A DNA stretch of 64,000 nucleotides from Burkholderia sp. TSV86 (GCF_001522865.1 NZ_LOWB01000076.1:62001-126000); one strand, 5' to 3'. Positions 18,825-28,920 are shown, numbered from the stretch's first letter. Notes: generated from the sequence alone by a model not told the origin. Translations and numbers: made by a program.

Positions 18825-18990
18825 GCCGCACTTCCGAACGGCGCACACAATACGCGCGGCATGCGTGAGCCCGCCCACGCGGCGCGGCCCGCGCCTGCCG
18901 TGCGGGTGTCAGCAACCGGCAGCAGCGGCCGCCACAACCCGCTTACAATGCTGCGCGTTCCGTATCAAACAAAGGAAGGAGACGCGCGCG

Positions 18991-20433
18991 ATGACGCACG
19001 GTATTCATGGTGAAAAGCGCTGGTATGCGCTGATCGTTCTTTGTCTGGGCGTGCTGATGATCGTGCTCGATTCGACGATCGTCAACGTCGCGCTGCCGTC
19101 GATCGGCACGGACCTGCATTTTTCCGAAACCGCGCTCGTGTGGGTCGTCAACGCATACATGCTGACGTTCGGCGGCTGCCTGCTGCTCGGCGGGCGGCTC
19201 GGCGATCTGTACGGCCATCGCCGGATATTCCTCGCCGGCTTGACGCTTTTCACGCTCGCATCGCTCGCATGCGGCATCGCGCAATCGCAGGCGGTGCTGA
19301 TCGCCGCGCGCGCGGTGCAGGGAACGGGTGGCGCGGTGGTCTCGGCGGTGTCGCTGTCGCTGATCATGAATCTGTTCACCGAACCCGGTGAGCGGGCGAA
19401 AGCGATGGGCGTCTACGGCTTCGTCTGCGCGGGCGGCGGCAGCCTCGGCGTGCTGCTGGGCGGCGTGCTGACAAGCGCGTTGAGCTGGCACTGGATCTTC
19501 CTCGTCAATCTGCCGATCGGCGTGGCCGTCTACGCGCTGTCCGCCGCGCTGCTGCCGAAAATCCGCGCGCAGGCTGCCGGCGCACGCCTGGACATCGCTG
19601 GCGCCATCACCGTCACCGCGTCGCTGATGCTTGCCGTCTACGGCGTCGTCAACGGTAACGAAGCCGGCTGGTTGTCAACGCAAACGGTCGCGCTGCTCGG
19701 CGCGGCGGCGGCGCTGTTCGCGGCGTTCATCGGCATCGAGGCGCGCGTCGCGCATCCGTTGATGCCGCTCGCGCTCGTCGCCAAGCGCAATGTTGCGATC
19801 GCGAACGCGATCGGCGTGCTGTGGGCCGCCGCGATGTTCGCATGGTTTTTCCTGTCCGCGCTCTATATGCAGCGCGTGCTCGGCTACCGGCCGCTCGAGG
19901 TCGGCCTGGCGTTTCTGCCCGCGAACCTGATCATGGCGGCATTCTCGCTTGGGCTGTCGGCGAAGATCGTGATGCGCTTCGGTATCCGCGCGCCGATCGC
20001 ATTCGGGCTTGCCGCCGCCGCGCTCGGTCTCGCGCTGTTCGCCCACGCCCCCGCAAACGGCAGCTTCGTCGCGCATGTGCTGCCCGGCATGGCGCTACTC
20101 GGCTTCGGCGCGGGCATCGCGTTCAATCCGGTGCTGCTCGCCGCGATGAGCGACGTCGCCCCGAGCGATTCCGGGCTCGCATCGGGCATCGTCAACACGT
20201 CTTTCATGATGGGCGGCGCGCTCGGCCTCGCGGTGCTCGCCAGCATCGCGGCCGCACGCACCGACTCGCTCGCTGCCGCGCACGTTGCGACGCAATCCGC
20301 TCTCAATGGCGGCTATCACGCGGCATTCGTCTGCGGCGCGATCTTCGCCGCCCTTGCCGCGTGTCTCGGGTTCGCGCTGCGCGCCTCGGCACGGGCAGCC
20401 GGCGACGCCGAACTGCACGGCACCGCGCATTGA
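18991..20433 (+). CDS. MFS drug efflux permease, DHA2 (EmrB/QacA-like) family
   Basis: 480 residues with about 14 hydrophobic segments. Signatures: VLDSTIVNVALPSIG in TM1 (motif D1 of 14-TM exporters), GGRLGDLYGHRRIF (motif A), and the antiporter motif C region GGGSLGVLLGGVLTS. The Shine-Dalgarno AAGGAAGGAGA precedes the ATG. It exports hydrophobic compounds by proton antiport at the inner membrane. No adjacent MFP or regulator gene is seen. Confidence 0.9.
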   Translation: MTHGIHGEKRWYALIVLCLGVLMIVLDSTIVNVALPSIGTDLHFSETALVWVVNAYMLTFGGCLLLGGRLGDLYGHRRIFLAGLTLFTLASLACGIAQSQAVLIAARAVQGTGGAVVSAVSLSLIMNLFTEPGERAKAMGVYGFVCAGGGSLGVLLGGVLTSALSWHWIFLVNLPIGVAVYALSAALLPKIRAQAAGARLDIAGAITVTASLMLAVYGVVNGNEAGWLSTQTVALLGAAAALFAAFIGIEARVAHPLMPLALVAKRNVAIANAIGVLWAAAMFAWFFLSALYMQRVLGYRPLEVGLAFLPANLIMAAFSLGLSAKIVMRFGIRAPIAFGLAAAALGLALFAHAPANGSFVAHVLPGMALLGFGAGIAFNPVLLAAMSDVAPSDSGLASGIVNTSFMMGGALGLAVLASIAAARTDSLAAAHVATQSALNGGYHAAFVCGAIFAALAACLGFALRASARAAGDAELHGTAH

Positions 20434-20895
20434 CGCAACCAGCATGACGAAGCAGCTCTTGCGAAGAGCCGCGATACGCGTGCGTGCCCGGCGATTGAAG
20501 CCACCTGTGTCGCCAACGCAAAGGCGCGGCGGACAATGCGCCATTCCGCGCGCCATTCATCCGGCCCGGTGAATTCGCACGCTGCGCGCCGCTTGCTGGC
20601 GTAAGGTTGGCGGCTCCTCACGCACGGCCGGCGGCGGCCCGGTTTCCGGTTGCCGGCCCGCCGCCAGCGCCCCGGCGTTCGCGATTCGCGACTCGCCGCG
20701 GGTGAAGCTTCGCGCACCAGCCGCGGCGCGGCACCGCCCCTGCGCCCCCCGTCGAACCCAAGCCATCGTCGCGCACGCGATACCATCCGGCCGCCCGTTT
20801 TTTGCGCGCTCCGGCGTCGGAGCGCGAGTTTTGCGACAATGGCGGGCTTTGGCAGCCCGCTGCCCGTCACTTTCAAACGCCTCACACCCCCGCCG
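20434..20895. other. Intergenic region between MFS and TauE genes
   Basis: 462 bases, GC-rich, no supported gene. Minus-strand frames here are Arg-rich continuations of antisense shadows of the MFS gene. Confidence 0.6.
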
Positions 20896-21690
20896 ATGCC
20901 GTTGCCTCATATCGATCTGCTGTACTCCCTGTCCGGCCTCTTCGTCGGCTTTCTCGTCGGTTTGACGGGCGTCGGCGGCGGTTCGCTGATGACGCCGATT
21001 CTCGTCCTGCTGTTCAACGTCCATCCGGCGACGGCGGTCGGCACCGATCTGCTGTACGCGGCGGTCACGAAAACCACCGGCACGTTCGTGCACGGGCTCA
21101 AAGGCACGGTCGACTGGCGAATCACCGCCCGGCTCGCGGCAGGCAGCGTGCCCGCCGCCACCATCACGCTATGGATTCTGCATACGCACGGGCTGCATGC
21201 GCAGAGTACGGGCCGGATGATCGAGTTCGTGCTTGGCGCGGCGCTGCTGTTGACCGCGCTGTCGCTGTTGTTCCGCCCGCAGCTCGCGGCGCTTGCCGCG
21301 CGTCACGCACGCGCGCTGCCGCCGAGCCCCGCGCGCACGCTCGTCGCGACCGTCGCGACGGGTATCGTGCTCGGCGTGCTCGTATCGCTGACGTCGGTCG
21401 GCGCGGGGGCGATCGGCGTGACCGTGCTGCTGCTTCTCTACCCTGCGCTCACGACGACCCGGATCGTCGGCTCCGACATCGCGCATGCGGTTCCGCTCAC
21501 GCTCGTCGCGGGTATCGGGCATTGGCTGCTCGGCTCGGTCGATTGGTCGATGCTGGCGTCGCTGCTGCTGGGCTCGCTGCCGGGCATCGTGGCGGGCAGC
21601 CACCTGTCGGCGCGCGCGCCGGAAAGCCTGCTGCGGTGCGTGCTGGCGGCGACGCTGGTTGCGGTCGGCGCGAAGCTGGTGCTCGCGTAG
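20896..21690 (+). CDS. TauE/SafE family sulfite/organosulfonate exporter-like permease
   Basis: 264 residues, about eight membrane segments. Family signature in TM1 GFLVGLTGVGGGSLMTPIL with the conserved G-G-G, HPATAVGTDLLYAAVTKTTGT after it, and the repeated half-motif SLTSVGAGAIGV in the second half. A Met at 20839 in frame would add 19 residues (MAGFGSPLPV...) and cannot be excluded. Members move anions such as sulfite, sulfoacetate or thiosulfate; substrate unknown here. Confidence 0.88.
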   Translation: MPLPHIDLLYSLSGLFVGFLVGLTGVGGGSLMTPILVLLFNVHPATAVGTDLLYAAVTKTTGTFVHGLKGTVDWRITARLAAGSVPAATITLWILHTHGLHAQSTGRMIEFVLGAALLLTALSLLFRPQLAALAARHARALPPSPARTLVATVATGIVLGVLVSLTSVGAGAIGVTVLLLLYPALTTTRIVGSDIAHAVPLTLVAGIGHWLLGSVDWSMLASLLLGSLPGIVAGSHLSARAPESLLRCVLAATLVAVGAKLVLA

Positions 21691-22106
21691 CACCCGCGAG
21701 CCGCGCCTCGCGCCTGCGGCGCGGCAGCCGGGCCGATTACCGCCGCGAGGCCGCCCGCGGTATGGCACGTAATGGCGTGCATTGCCGCGTACTGCCGCGC
21801 GACGCCGCGGGCCCGCACCCGCCGGGTTTGGACGGCGGCAGTCCGCATGGCGTGCGGGTCAGCGAATCGTTCAGGTTGACGAACGATCGGCGGCAACGCT
21901 TCGGCGCGCCAGCGCCAGCAAATGGCCGATCGCGCTCGCCGCGTTCGGATAATCGGCACTCGGCGCTCGCCGCGTCATCCGATTCAGTCGGATCTGCGCC
22001 GGGCGGGCGGCCGGCAAGAAACCGGCACTCCACCTGTCGGCGCGGCCAGCCATGACAATGCAAAAACGCGTAACGAAAAAAGCCGAAATCGCGCGTCAGA
22101 GCAAGA
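21691..22106. other. Intergenic region between convergent TauE and 3HB-hydrolase genes
   Basis: 416 bases, no gene. It contains several short GC palindromic stretches but no clear terminator with a T-run. Confidence 0.55.
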
Positions 22107-24209
22107 TCAGAGCGGCACGTCAATCACGCCCGCGCTCACCTTGATCGCATTGGCCGCACCCGGCGCCGGATCGATCGGCGGCAGGTTCGCCGCCGACAGC
22201 GCGGGCGCCGAGCCCGGTGTGCCGCCGCGCGGCGTCGTGCGAATCACCTGCGACGGCGGCAGCGGCGTGCCGTTTTTCAGATGGCTCCACATCAGGTTCA
22301 GCGCAAGTAAATCGTAATAGTGGACCGGCACGTAGCGCGTATCGAAACCCGGCGCGGACAGGAACGCATCGAAATGCTGGCCGTTCGTCACTTCGTAGAA
22401 CGAAAGCTGGCTCCGGCTGCCTTCGGCCACGCTGTTCTGCGCGACGTAGGCACGCGAGGCGTGATTGACGGGCACGAGCGCGTCGCTTCTGCCATGCACG
22501 ATGATCGCAGGCTTGTGCCGCAGGTTCGCGTTGACGCGCACCGCATCGACGCTCGCGCCGATGCCGAGCTGATTCGCGCTCCAGATCTGGCGCAGGCACA
22601 GCGCGCCCGCGAAGCTCGCATCGGGCGTCGCCAGCCGATGATCGACGCCGCCCACGGCGCCGTTGAACACGAGGTTGATGCCATTGGTCGGCGCAATGCC
22701 GTTGCCCATTCCGTACAGATTCGTCATTGGCGACACCGACGCCGGCGCGGCCGCGCCCGTCGCCGGGTTCGTCGTCGCGAAACTGAAATTGCAAAGATTG
22801 TCGGTGACGCCGGAACGCGTGTAGGCGTTCGCATACGTGACGGCGATCGCCGGAATCGCCTGCGAATCCCACATCGGAGCGTGCAACAGATCGGAATCGG
22901 CGAGATAGCCGGCCGCATGAAGCTGCGCGAGCGCGTCGCTTGCCTGGCTCGGCGTGTCCGCGCCCGCGACGAGCCCGGCAGCGGCGAGCGTCGCGCAGCG
23001 CTGCGCGCGGATCGCTTGCGTCTGCGCGAGCGGCAGCGTGCCGAGATACGGTGCGCCGGCCACCGCGGGCGCGGCGGCCGCGCACGGCTGCAGCAGGTTC
23101 GCGAGGCTCGCGTAGTCGGCAAGCGGCCGGCCGAACGACGGCACGCTCGCGCCATTCTGCTCGACCATCGCGCCCGGCGCGAGCCGCACGTTGATCTGCG
23201 GCTCGCCGACGACGACCGCCGTGATCCAGCCGCGCGTATCCTGCTCGGCCGCCGCGAGCGCCGCGCCGCCGCCGTTGCTGACCGATGCGGCGATCGTCGT
23301 GATGTCGCCGGGCCGGTAGCGGATGCCGTGGTGCCGGTCGCCGATGCGCGGGCCGTACTGCTCGTTGAGCGCCCAGTACGCAAACTCGACCGCCTGCAGC
23401 GTCACGCGCCCCCAGTCCTGTTCCGGGTTTTGCTGCGAATGCGCGTGCTTGTATGCATAGCGGTACGGATACGCGCTATTGAATGCGGCGAGCGCGGAAC
23501 CCGGCTCGCTCGCGGTGAAGAGGCTCGCGTGCCCGGCGCTCGACGCGTCCGCGAGCGTGCCGTCGATCCGCGTGATCCGGTTCGTGCCGATTTCGTGCGC
23601 GCCGTTGCCGCCGCCCTTGTCGTTGTATGCGACCGCGCAACCGCGCTTGAGCCCCCATTCGCCCGCCGTCGCTATCGCGCCGTACACGCCGCGCGAGCCG
23701 GACGACGTCGCCGTCACGATGCAAGGATTCGCCGGATCGAAGCTCGCCGGCACCTGCACGAGCAGCGTGACGTTTTTGCGGCCGCTGCCGTCGTCGGAGT
23801 AGGCAAGATATTCGGTGCCGGGGATCTTGCCTTCGCCAAGCGTATCGTTGCCGGAGAGATCGACGTTCGGTCCCCAGAAGCGCCCGTAACCGCCGTTCGG
23901 CGTAATGTCGACGAGCGCGCGATAGTTCGTGTAGATCGCCAGACGCCGCAGTTCCGCCGCGCTCGGCTGCGCCGGATTCGCAAAGCCGGGCCGCGTCGCG
24001 CTGCCCAACCCGGTCTTGCCGAGCCCGGCCGTCAGCAGATCGTCGCTCGCGCCGTCGTATGCGCTCACGCTCACCTTGCCCGCGATGAAATCCGGCTGCG
24101 TATTGACTATTGCGTCATCGTCGCCGTTGCACGCGCCGAGCAGCGCGCTGCTGACGCACGCGAGCGCCAGCAGCCACGCCCGCTTCGATCGGACTGCGAT
24201 CCTCGTCAT
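22107..24209 (-). CDS. D-(-)-3-hydroxybutyrate oligomer hydrolase, lipoprotein-type signal
   Basis: 700 residues from MTRIAVRSKR; an in-frame Met 38 codons earlier would hide the signal peptide. N-terminus has a lipobox-like LLGAC (Cys about 25) then NGDDD. The conserved YNDKGGGNGAH region, the serine-hydrolase elbow ASVSNGGGAALAAA and C-terminal RSDALVPVNH and NGQHFDAF match the 3HB-oligomer hydrolase family. It cleaves 3-hydroxybutyrate oligomers released from polyhydroxybutyrate. The serine in SVSNGG is the likely nucleophile. It ends convergent with the TauE gene; the BON-protein gene is 118 bases upstream on the same strand. Confidence 0.93.
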   Translation of the reverse strand: MTRIAVRSKRAWLLALACVSSALLGACNGDDDAIVNTQPDFIAGKVSVSAYDGASDDLLTAGLGKTGLGSATRPGFANPAQPSAAELRRLAIYTNYRALVDITPNGGYGRFWGPNVDLSGNDTLGEGKIPGTEYLAYSDDGSGRKNVTLLVQVPASFDPANPCIVTATSSGSRGVYGAIATAGEWGLKRGCAVAYNDKGGGNGAHEIGTNRITRIDGTLADASSAGHASLFTASEPGSALAAFNSAYPYRYAYKHAHSQQNPEQDWGRVTLQAVEFAYWALNEQYGPRIGDRHHGIRYRPGDITTIAASVSNGGGAALAAAEQDTRGWITAVVVGEPQINVRLAPGAMVEQNGASVPSFGRPLADYASLANLLQPCAAAAPAVAGAPYLGTLPLAQTQAIRAQRCATLAAAGLVAGADTPSQASDALAQLHAAGYLADSDLLHAPMWDSQAIPAIAVTYANAYTRSGVTDNLCNFSFATTNPATGAAAPASVSPMTNLYGMGNGIAPTNGINLVFNGAVGGVDHRLATPDASFAGALCLRQIWSANQLGIGASVDAVRVNANLRHKPAIIVHGRSDALVPVNHASRAYVAQNSVAEGSRSQLSFYEVTNGQHFDAFLSAPGFDTRYVPVHYYDLLALNLMWSHLKNGTPLPPSQVIRTTPRGGTPGSAPALSAANLPPIDPAPGAANAIKVSAGVIDVPL

Positions 24210-24327
24210 TTCCCGCCCCCTGTTGTCTTGCGCTATCCGCAGCGAACGCCGCCGCCTCCCGGCCAGCGCGCGCGCCGCGGACGGCGGCGCGCGGGATGCG
24301 CGGTGCCGCCCCGCGCGCGTCACCGCG

Positions 24328-24702
24328 TCACTGCATCTGCACGGACAGCTTGTTGGTCACCGACGTCACGCCCGCGACGCTCTTGGCCGCCGCAACCGCC
24401 TTGTCGATCTGCGACGCACCCGGCACCGACCCTTCGAGCGTCACAGCGCCGCCACCTTTCGAGCGCACGGTGATGTTCGACACATCCACCCCGTTGGCTT
24501 TCGAAATCGCCTTGCGCACCGCATAGCCGAGCTTGCGGTTCGCGTGCCGCGCGCTCTTGGCGGCTGCCTTCGACGCGCTTTGCGCAGCCGCCGCGGGCGC
24601 CGAGGCGCCCGGCGCCGCGTCGCTTGCCTGCGCGAACACGTTGCCGCCCGTGAGCGCCAGGACGATCACGCCTCCGAGTGCCTTCGATACGATCGATTTC
24701 AT
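24328..24702 (-). CDS. Exported BON-domain protein (OsmY-like)
   Basis: 124 residues. Signal peptide MKSIVSKALGGVIVLALTGG with cleavage near VFAQA, an Ala/Ser-rich linker (residues 26-50), then one BON domain (NRKLGYAVRKAISKANGVDVSNITV ... [36 protein letters not shown], summarised) at about 55-122. BON domains bind phospholipid membranes in the periplasm, often under osmotic or envelope stress. A good Shine-Dalgarno (AGGAGA) precedes the ATG. It is divergent from the TAXI-receptor gene. Confidence 0.9.
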   Translation of the reverse strand: MKSIVSKALGGVIVLALTGGNVFAQASDAAPGASAPAAAAQSASKAAAKSARHANRKLGYAVRKAISKANGVDVSNITVRSKGGGAVTLEGSVPGASQIDKAVAAAKSVAGVTSVTNKLSVQMQ

Positions 24703-24936
24703 ATGCTCTCCTGATTTCTGATTGATTTTGACGGGCACCACGGCCGGCGCGGCACAACGGGTTCGCGATAAGAACACCGGCGCGACGGCCCCGCACAATG
24801 TAATCCACAGTCCGCACGTGCGCCAAGTATTCGCGCAGCGGGCGTGCGCTGCGGCACCGCGGCGGCCCCAAGCGCCGCAACGGCGGCGAACTCGGGTACT
24901 ATCGCCGCGAGCAGATCGCCAGCCGTCATCCCGCCC

Positions 24937-26475
24937 ATGAAGCCAGCCCCGCCACGCCGCCCCCGGCCGCATCCGATCGTCGCCCGCTTCGTCGCGGTGT
25001 CGTGGCGCGATCTCGCGATGTCGATCGGGCCGACCGTGCTGCTGACAGCCGCCGCGATCTGGCTTGCCATCGCCCTCCTGCAGCCCGCGCCGCCGACGTC
25101 GCTGACGATCTCCGCAGGCCCGCCCGGCAGTTCGAACTGGCTTTCCGCACAAAAATACAAGCAAATCCTTGCAAAAAATGGCGTCACGCTCAACGTGCTC
25201 CCGTCCGCGGGCTCGGCCGAGAATCTCGCACGGCTGTCCGATCCGGCGCAGCGCGTGGACATCGGCTTCGTGCAAAGCGGCATCGACCGCAAGGACAAGC
25301 ACGAGAATCTCGTGTCGCTCGGCAGCATCGGCTACGTGCCGCTCGCGATACTCTACCGCGGCCCTGTGATTGAGCGGCTGTCGCAGTTCAGCGGCAAGCG
25401 GCTCGCGATCGGCGCCGAGGGCGCGGGCGCGCACGAACTCGGCCTGGCCCTCTTGAAGATGAACGGCATCGTGCCGGGCGGGCCGACCGAGCTGCTGCCG
25501 CTGTCCGGCGAGGACGCGGCGCGCGCGCTGACCGAAGGCCGGATCGACGCGGCATTCCTGTCCGGCGATTCCACGCAGATTCCGGTGATGGCGAAGCTCT
25601 TTCGCGCACCGGGCGTGCATTTCTATTCGTTTACGCAGGCGGAGGCGTACTCGCGGCGCTTCCCCTACCTGACGGAAATCACGCTGCCGATGGGCGTCTA
25701 CGATCCCGGCACCAACCTGCCACCCACGGACATCCACACACTGTCGCCCACCATCGAGTTGATCGCGCGCGACACACTGCATCCGGCGCTCTCCGACCTG
25801 CTCATCGAAGCCGCGCGCGACGTCCACCATCGCGCGACGATCCTGCAGCGCGCGGACGAATTCCCGTCGCCCGTCACGCGCAGCAGCTTCCCGCTATCGG
25901 ACGACGCCGCGCGCTATTACAAATCCGGCAAGACCTTCCTGTACCGGAAGATGCCGTTCTGGGTCGCGAGCCTCGTCGACCGGCTGCTCTTTATCGTGGT
26001 GCCGCTGATCGTCGTGCTGATTCCGGGGCTGCGGCTCGTGCCGGCGCTATACGGCTGGCGTGTGCGCTCGCGGATCTATCGCTGGTACGGTGCGCTGATC
26101 GCGCTGGAGCGCGGCGCGCTCGGCGAGCATACCGCCCGGGAGCGCGCCGCGCTGCTCGACAGGCTCGATAACGTCGAGAACGCGGTCAACCGGATGAAAA
26201 TGCCGCTCGCTTACGCGGGGCAGTTCTACGTCCTGCGCGAGCACATCGGCTTCGTGCGCGAGCGGCTGATCGCGCGCGAGCCGCAATCGCGGCCGGCGCA
26301 CGCAAGCGGCGCGCCAGCGGCCGACACGGGCAGACCATCGGCGCACGACGCGCCGCATAGCGATAGCGCTGCGCCGCACGACGATACGCACGCCACCAGT
26401 ACGCCCGCCGCCGGCGCGCCGTTCGCGAACGCGCCGCAGCCCGGCCCCGCTGAAGAACGGTACAAGCATCCGTGA
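24937..26475 (+). CDS. TAXI-family TRAP-type solute receptor, membrane-anchored
   Basis: 512 residues from MKPAPPRRPR. One N-terminal membrane segment (IGPTVLLTAAAIWLAIALL, about 31-49) anchors a periplasmic domain that begins LTISAGPPGSSNW, the TAXI receptor pattern, with VDIGFVQSGI and AAFLSGD. A second hydrophobic segment (LLFIVVPLIVVLIPGLRL, about 350-367) and a charged cytoplasmic tail with coiled-coil-like DRLDNVENAVNRM follow; the last 60 residues are Ala/His/Pro-rich low complexity. No TRAP permease gene is near. This two-TM architecture is common in Burkholderiales and may have a sensing or scaffold role. Confidence 0.8.
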   Translation: MKPAPPRRPRPHPIVARFVAVSWRDLAMSIGPTVLLTAAAIWLAIALLQPAPPTSLTISAGPPGSSNWLSAQKYKQILAKNGVTLNVLPSAGSAENLARLSDPAQRVDIGFVQSGIDRKDKHENLVSLGSIGYVPLAILYRGPVIERLSQFSGKRLAIGAEGAGAHELGLALLKMNGIVPGGPTELLPLSGEDAARALTEGRIDAAFLSGDSTQIPVMAKLFRAPGVHFYSFTQAEAYSRRFPYLTEITLPMGVYDPGTNLPPTDIHTLSPTIELIARDTLHPALSDLLIEAARDVHHRATILQRADEFPSPVTRSSFPLSDDAARYYKSGKTFLYRKMPFWVASLVDRLLFIVVPLIVVLIPGLRLVPALYGWRVRSRIYRWYGALIALERGALGEHTARERAALLDRLDNVENAVNRMKMPLAYAGQFYVLREHIGFVRERLIAREPQSRPAHASGAPAADTGRPSAHDAPHSDSAAPHDDTHATSTPAAGAPFANAPQPGPAEERYKHP

Positions 26476-26653
26476 CGTTCATATGGCAAATGCCGCACCG
26501 GCCAAGATCCGATTCGCCGCAGCGCGGTGCAACACGCTCGAGCCGATGCGCATCGGCCCCGGCAAGCCGCCGCGACGGCTGCATTTGTCCCCGCCGCCGC
26601 GTAACATTGCGACACGACGCCCCCGTTGCGTCCCTTCCATCAGGAGATTCTCG

Positions 26654-27292
26654 ATGACCGTCGGCATCGACGCTTCGCGGCCGGCATGGTTTTACGATTT
26701 CGTGTCGCCGTTCTCGTACCTGCTGCTCGAACAGCATGGCAAGTGGCCGGGCGTATCGTTCGCGCTCACGCCCGTATCGCTGCCGGATCTACATCGCCAC
26801 TGGGGCCAGCGCCCGGCGTCCGACGTGCCAGCGAAACGCGTTTTCACTTATCGGCACGCGCTTTTTCGCGCCGAGCAGCTCGGCATTACGTTCAAGATGC
26901 CGCCCGCGCACCCGTTCGACGGGTCGCGCGCGCTGCTGCTCGCGACACTGCTGAATGCCAACTTCCATGCGATACGCGAGATTTTCCGCTTCATCTGGCG
27001 AGAAGGCCGCGATCCGGTCGAGCCCGGTAATTTCGCTGAACTCTGCGGGCGAGTCGGGATCGCGCACGACGATCCGCGGCTCGCGTCGGACGAAACCCGC
27101 GCGCAGTTGCGCCGCAATACGGACGATGCGATCTCGCTCGGCGTGTTCGGCGTGCCGACGTTTTGGCTGAACCGCCAGCTATTCTGGGGCGAGGATGCGC
27201 TGCCGATGGTGCTCTACTGCGCACGCACGCCGAGCTGGCTGGAATCGAAAGAAGTCAGGCGGATCAGCACGCTGCCGTCGGGCCTCGCATGA
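26654..27292 (+). CDS. 2-hydroxychromene-2-carboxylate isomerase / DsbA-like thioredoxin-fold protein
   Basis: 212 residues starting MTVGIDASRP with AGGAG upstream. Kappa-GST/HCCA isomerase family: WFYDFVSPFSYLLLEQ carries the catalytic Ser (no CxxC motif), NTDDAISLGVFGVPTFWLN gives the cis-Pro loop. HCCA isomerases act with glutathione on ring-cleavage products of naphthalene-type aromatics. Without aromatic genes next to it the substrate is unknown. Upstream in-frame Met codons (26483 on) are rejected because they lack family sequence. Confidence 0.87.
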   Translation: MTVGIDASRPAWFYDFVSPFSYLLLEQHGKWPGVSFALTPVSLPDLHRHWGQRPASDVPAKRVFTYRHALFRAEQLGITFKMPPAHPFDGSRALLLATLLNANFHAIREIFRFIWREGRDPVEPGNFAELCGRVGIAHDDPRLASDETRAQLRRNTDDAISLGVFGVPTFWLNRQLFWGEDALPMVLYCARTPSWLESKEVRRISTLPSGLA

Positions 27293-27368
27293 CGGCGCGT
27301 CGCGGGCGTGTGTGCCGCGCTGACGGCGCGCCGCGCCACGATCGACGCTCACCGAGCCTGCGACCGGA

Positions 27369-27773
27369 TCAAGCGTGACAGAAAGTTTCTTGCAGATGGG
27401 ACCAGCGCACCCGCCCCGTGCGCGAATCGCGCTCGAACACCGCCGTCGACCGGCGCGACGGCAACGTGCCCGTCGCATCCGTCTGGTGCTCGACGTAGCT
27501 GACGATCGCGAGTTCGCCGAGCACGGTGAGCGCGCGCATCTGCGAAAACGTGATCGCCAGCCCCGGCTTGCGGCCCGCGAGCCGGGCAAATAGCGCGCGC
27601 AACGCGTCGTGATCGTAGAGATGGCCGTCCGTACCGATCATCGTGAAGCCGGGCGCGAAATGCGCCATCAGCGCATCCAGCGCGGCGGGCCCGGATGCGT
27701 CGCCCGCGAGCCAGTCGCGAATCGCGTCGCAAGCGGCGACGAGTTCGTCGAAATAGGGTTGATGCGCTTGCAT
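27369..27773 (-). CDS. SnoaL-like / DUF4440 nuclear-transport-factor-2 fold protein
   Basis: 134 residues from MQAHQPYFDE. Pattern of the NTF2-like fold: LDALMAHFAPGFTMIGTDGHLYD, LRALFARLAGRKPG, and an SYVEHQTDATGTLPSRRSTAVF beta-sheet stretch (summarised), ending WSHLQETFC. Members include small polyketide cyclases and proteins of unknown role. The frame continues 14 codons upstream to 27815 but has no family sequence. Convergent with the HCCA isomerase-like gene. Confidence 0.8.
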   Translation of the reverse strand: MQAHQPYFDELVAACDAIRDWLAGDASGPAALDALMAHFAPGFTMIGTDGHLYDHDALRALFARLAGRKPGLAITFSQMRALTVLGELAIVSYVEHQTDATGTLPSRRSTAVFERDSRTGRVRWSHLQETFCHA

Positions 27774-28053
27774 GGGTCTCTCCGCCGTTTTGAACGAACG
27801 CGACGCGCGCCGCACAAACTGAACTCGCGAGTATAGGATGCAAGCGGCGCGCCGCCGGCGCGCGCCGCGATACGTGCGGCCGGCATCGCAGCGGACGGGT
27901 CACCAAGGCGGCAGCCTGTTCGCGCGGCGGCCGCCGCCAGCCGCCGCCCGGCAGCGCAAACGCCGGACGCGGCTTCGTCACGGAACCGCCCCGTGATGCC
28001 CGCCCGCGATCCATGAGGCGCCCATGCCGCAATCGCGCCACGGCATCGGGACA

Positions 28054-28866
28054 TCAGCGCGCCGGAACCGGATCGAGCCCGGTCTTCCGGATATCGGCCG
28101 CGGCGCCCGGCGACGCAAGATAGTCGAGCAGCGCGCGCGCTTCACGCGGATGCTGCGCGCCAACCGGAATGCCGCCCGCATAGCGCGTGATCGACTGCAA
28201 CGGCTCCGGAATCTTGCCAACGAACGTCACCCCCGGCACCGGCAACAATTCGCTCACCTGTTGGAAGCCGAGTGCATACGTGCCGTCGGCGACCTTCGAG
28301 GCGACCGGAACGCGCGGCACCATCGTCGCCTTCGGCCCGACCTGGGCCTCGACGCCCAGGCGCTTGAAAAGCGCGTCGCGGATATAGACGCCGCTCGCGC
28401 TATCCGAATACGCCACCGATTTCGCCTGCAGCAGCGCCGCTTTCAGCGCCTCGGGCGTGCTGATGTCGGGCGCGGGCTCGCCGTCGCGCACGACCGCCCC
28501 GATACGCGAATCGGCCAGCTCGACGCGCGAAGCCGGATCGATCCTGCCTTCGCGGATCAGCTTGTCGAGCGCATAGCCGACCATGATCACGACGTCGGCC
28601 GGCTCGCCACGCGCGAGCCGATTCGGAATCGCCTCGGGCGTCGCGCCCATCGACGGCCCCCATGTGATGTCGAGCGTATTGCCACTCGCCGCTTCGAATT
28701 TCGGCGCGAGCAGCTTGTACGCGGCCGTGAAGCCGCCGGAGTTCATCACATGCAATTCGGCCGCGTCGGCCGGCGCGGCGGCCACGCCAGCGGCAACGGC
28801 AGCAGCAATGGCTGCGGCAAGCCGCGGCGCGCGGCGAAGGTGCTGTGTCAGCAAAGATCTCATCAT
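28054..28866 (-). CDS. ModA-like periplasmic substrate-binding protein
   Basis: 270 residues. Signal peptide with Ala-rich core, cleavage near ADAAE (about residue 36). Mature part has the molybdate/sulfate-type binding pattern: LHVMNSGGFTAAYKLLAPKFE, PADVVIMVG, and YSDSASGVYIRDALFKRLG. No ABC permease or ATPase gene lies nearby. It is downstream of xdhB on the same strand (281-base gap), suggesting a link with the molybdenum enzyme, although substrate is inferred only. An AACCGGTT palindrome lies 55 bases upstream of its start. The second Met (28863) is an alternative start. Confidence 0.85.
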   Translation of the reverse strand: MMRSLLTQHLRRAPRLAAAIAAAVAAGVAAAPADAAELHVMNSGGFTAAYKLLAPKFEAASGNTLDITWGPSMGATPEAIPNRLARGEPADVVIMVGYALDKLIREGRIDPASRVELADSRIGAVVRDGEPAPDISTPEALKAALLQAKSVAYSDSASGVYIRDALFKRLGVEAQVGPKATMVPRVPVASKVADGTYALGFQQVSELLPVPGVTFVGKIPEPLQSITRYAGGIPVGAQHPREARALLDYLASPGAAADIRKTGLDPVPAR

Positions 28867-28920
28867 CGTTGTGGTGCTCTGCGCGAGTGTTGGAAAGCAA
28901 ACGCCGACGATCTTCGCTGA

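Noticed and set aside
22320-24473. Long plus frame (717 codons) opposite the 3HB hydrolase
   Set aside because: Antisense shadow of a recognised gene.
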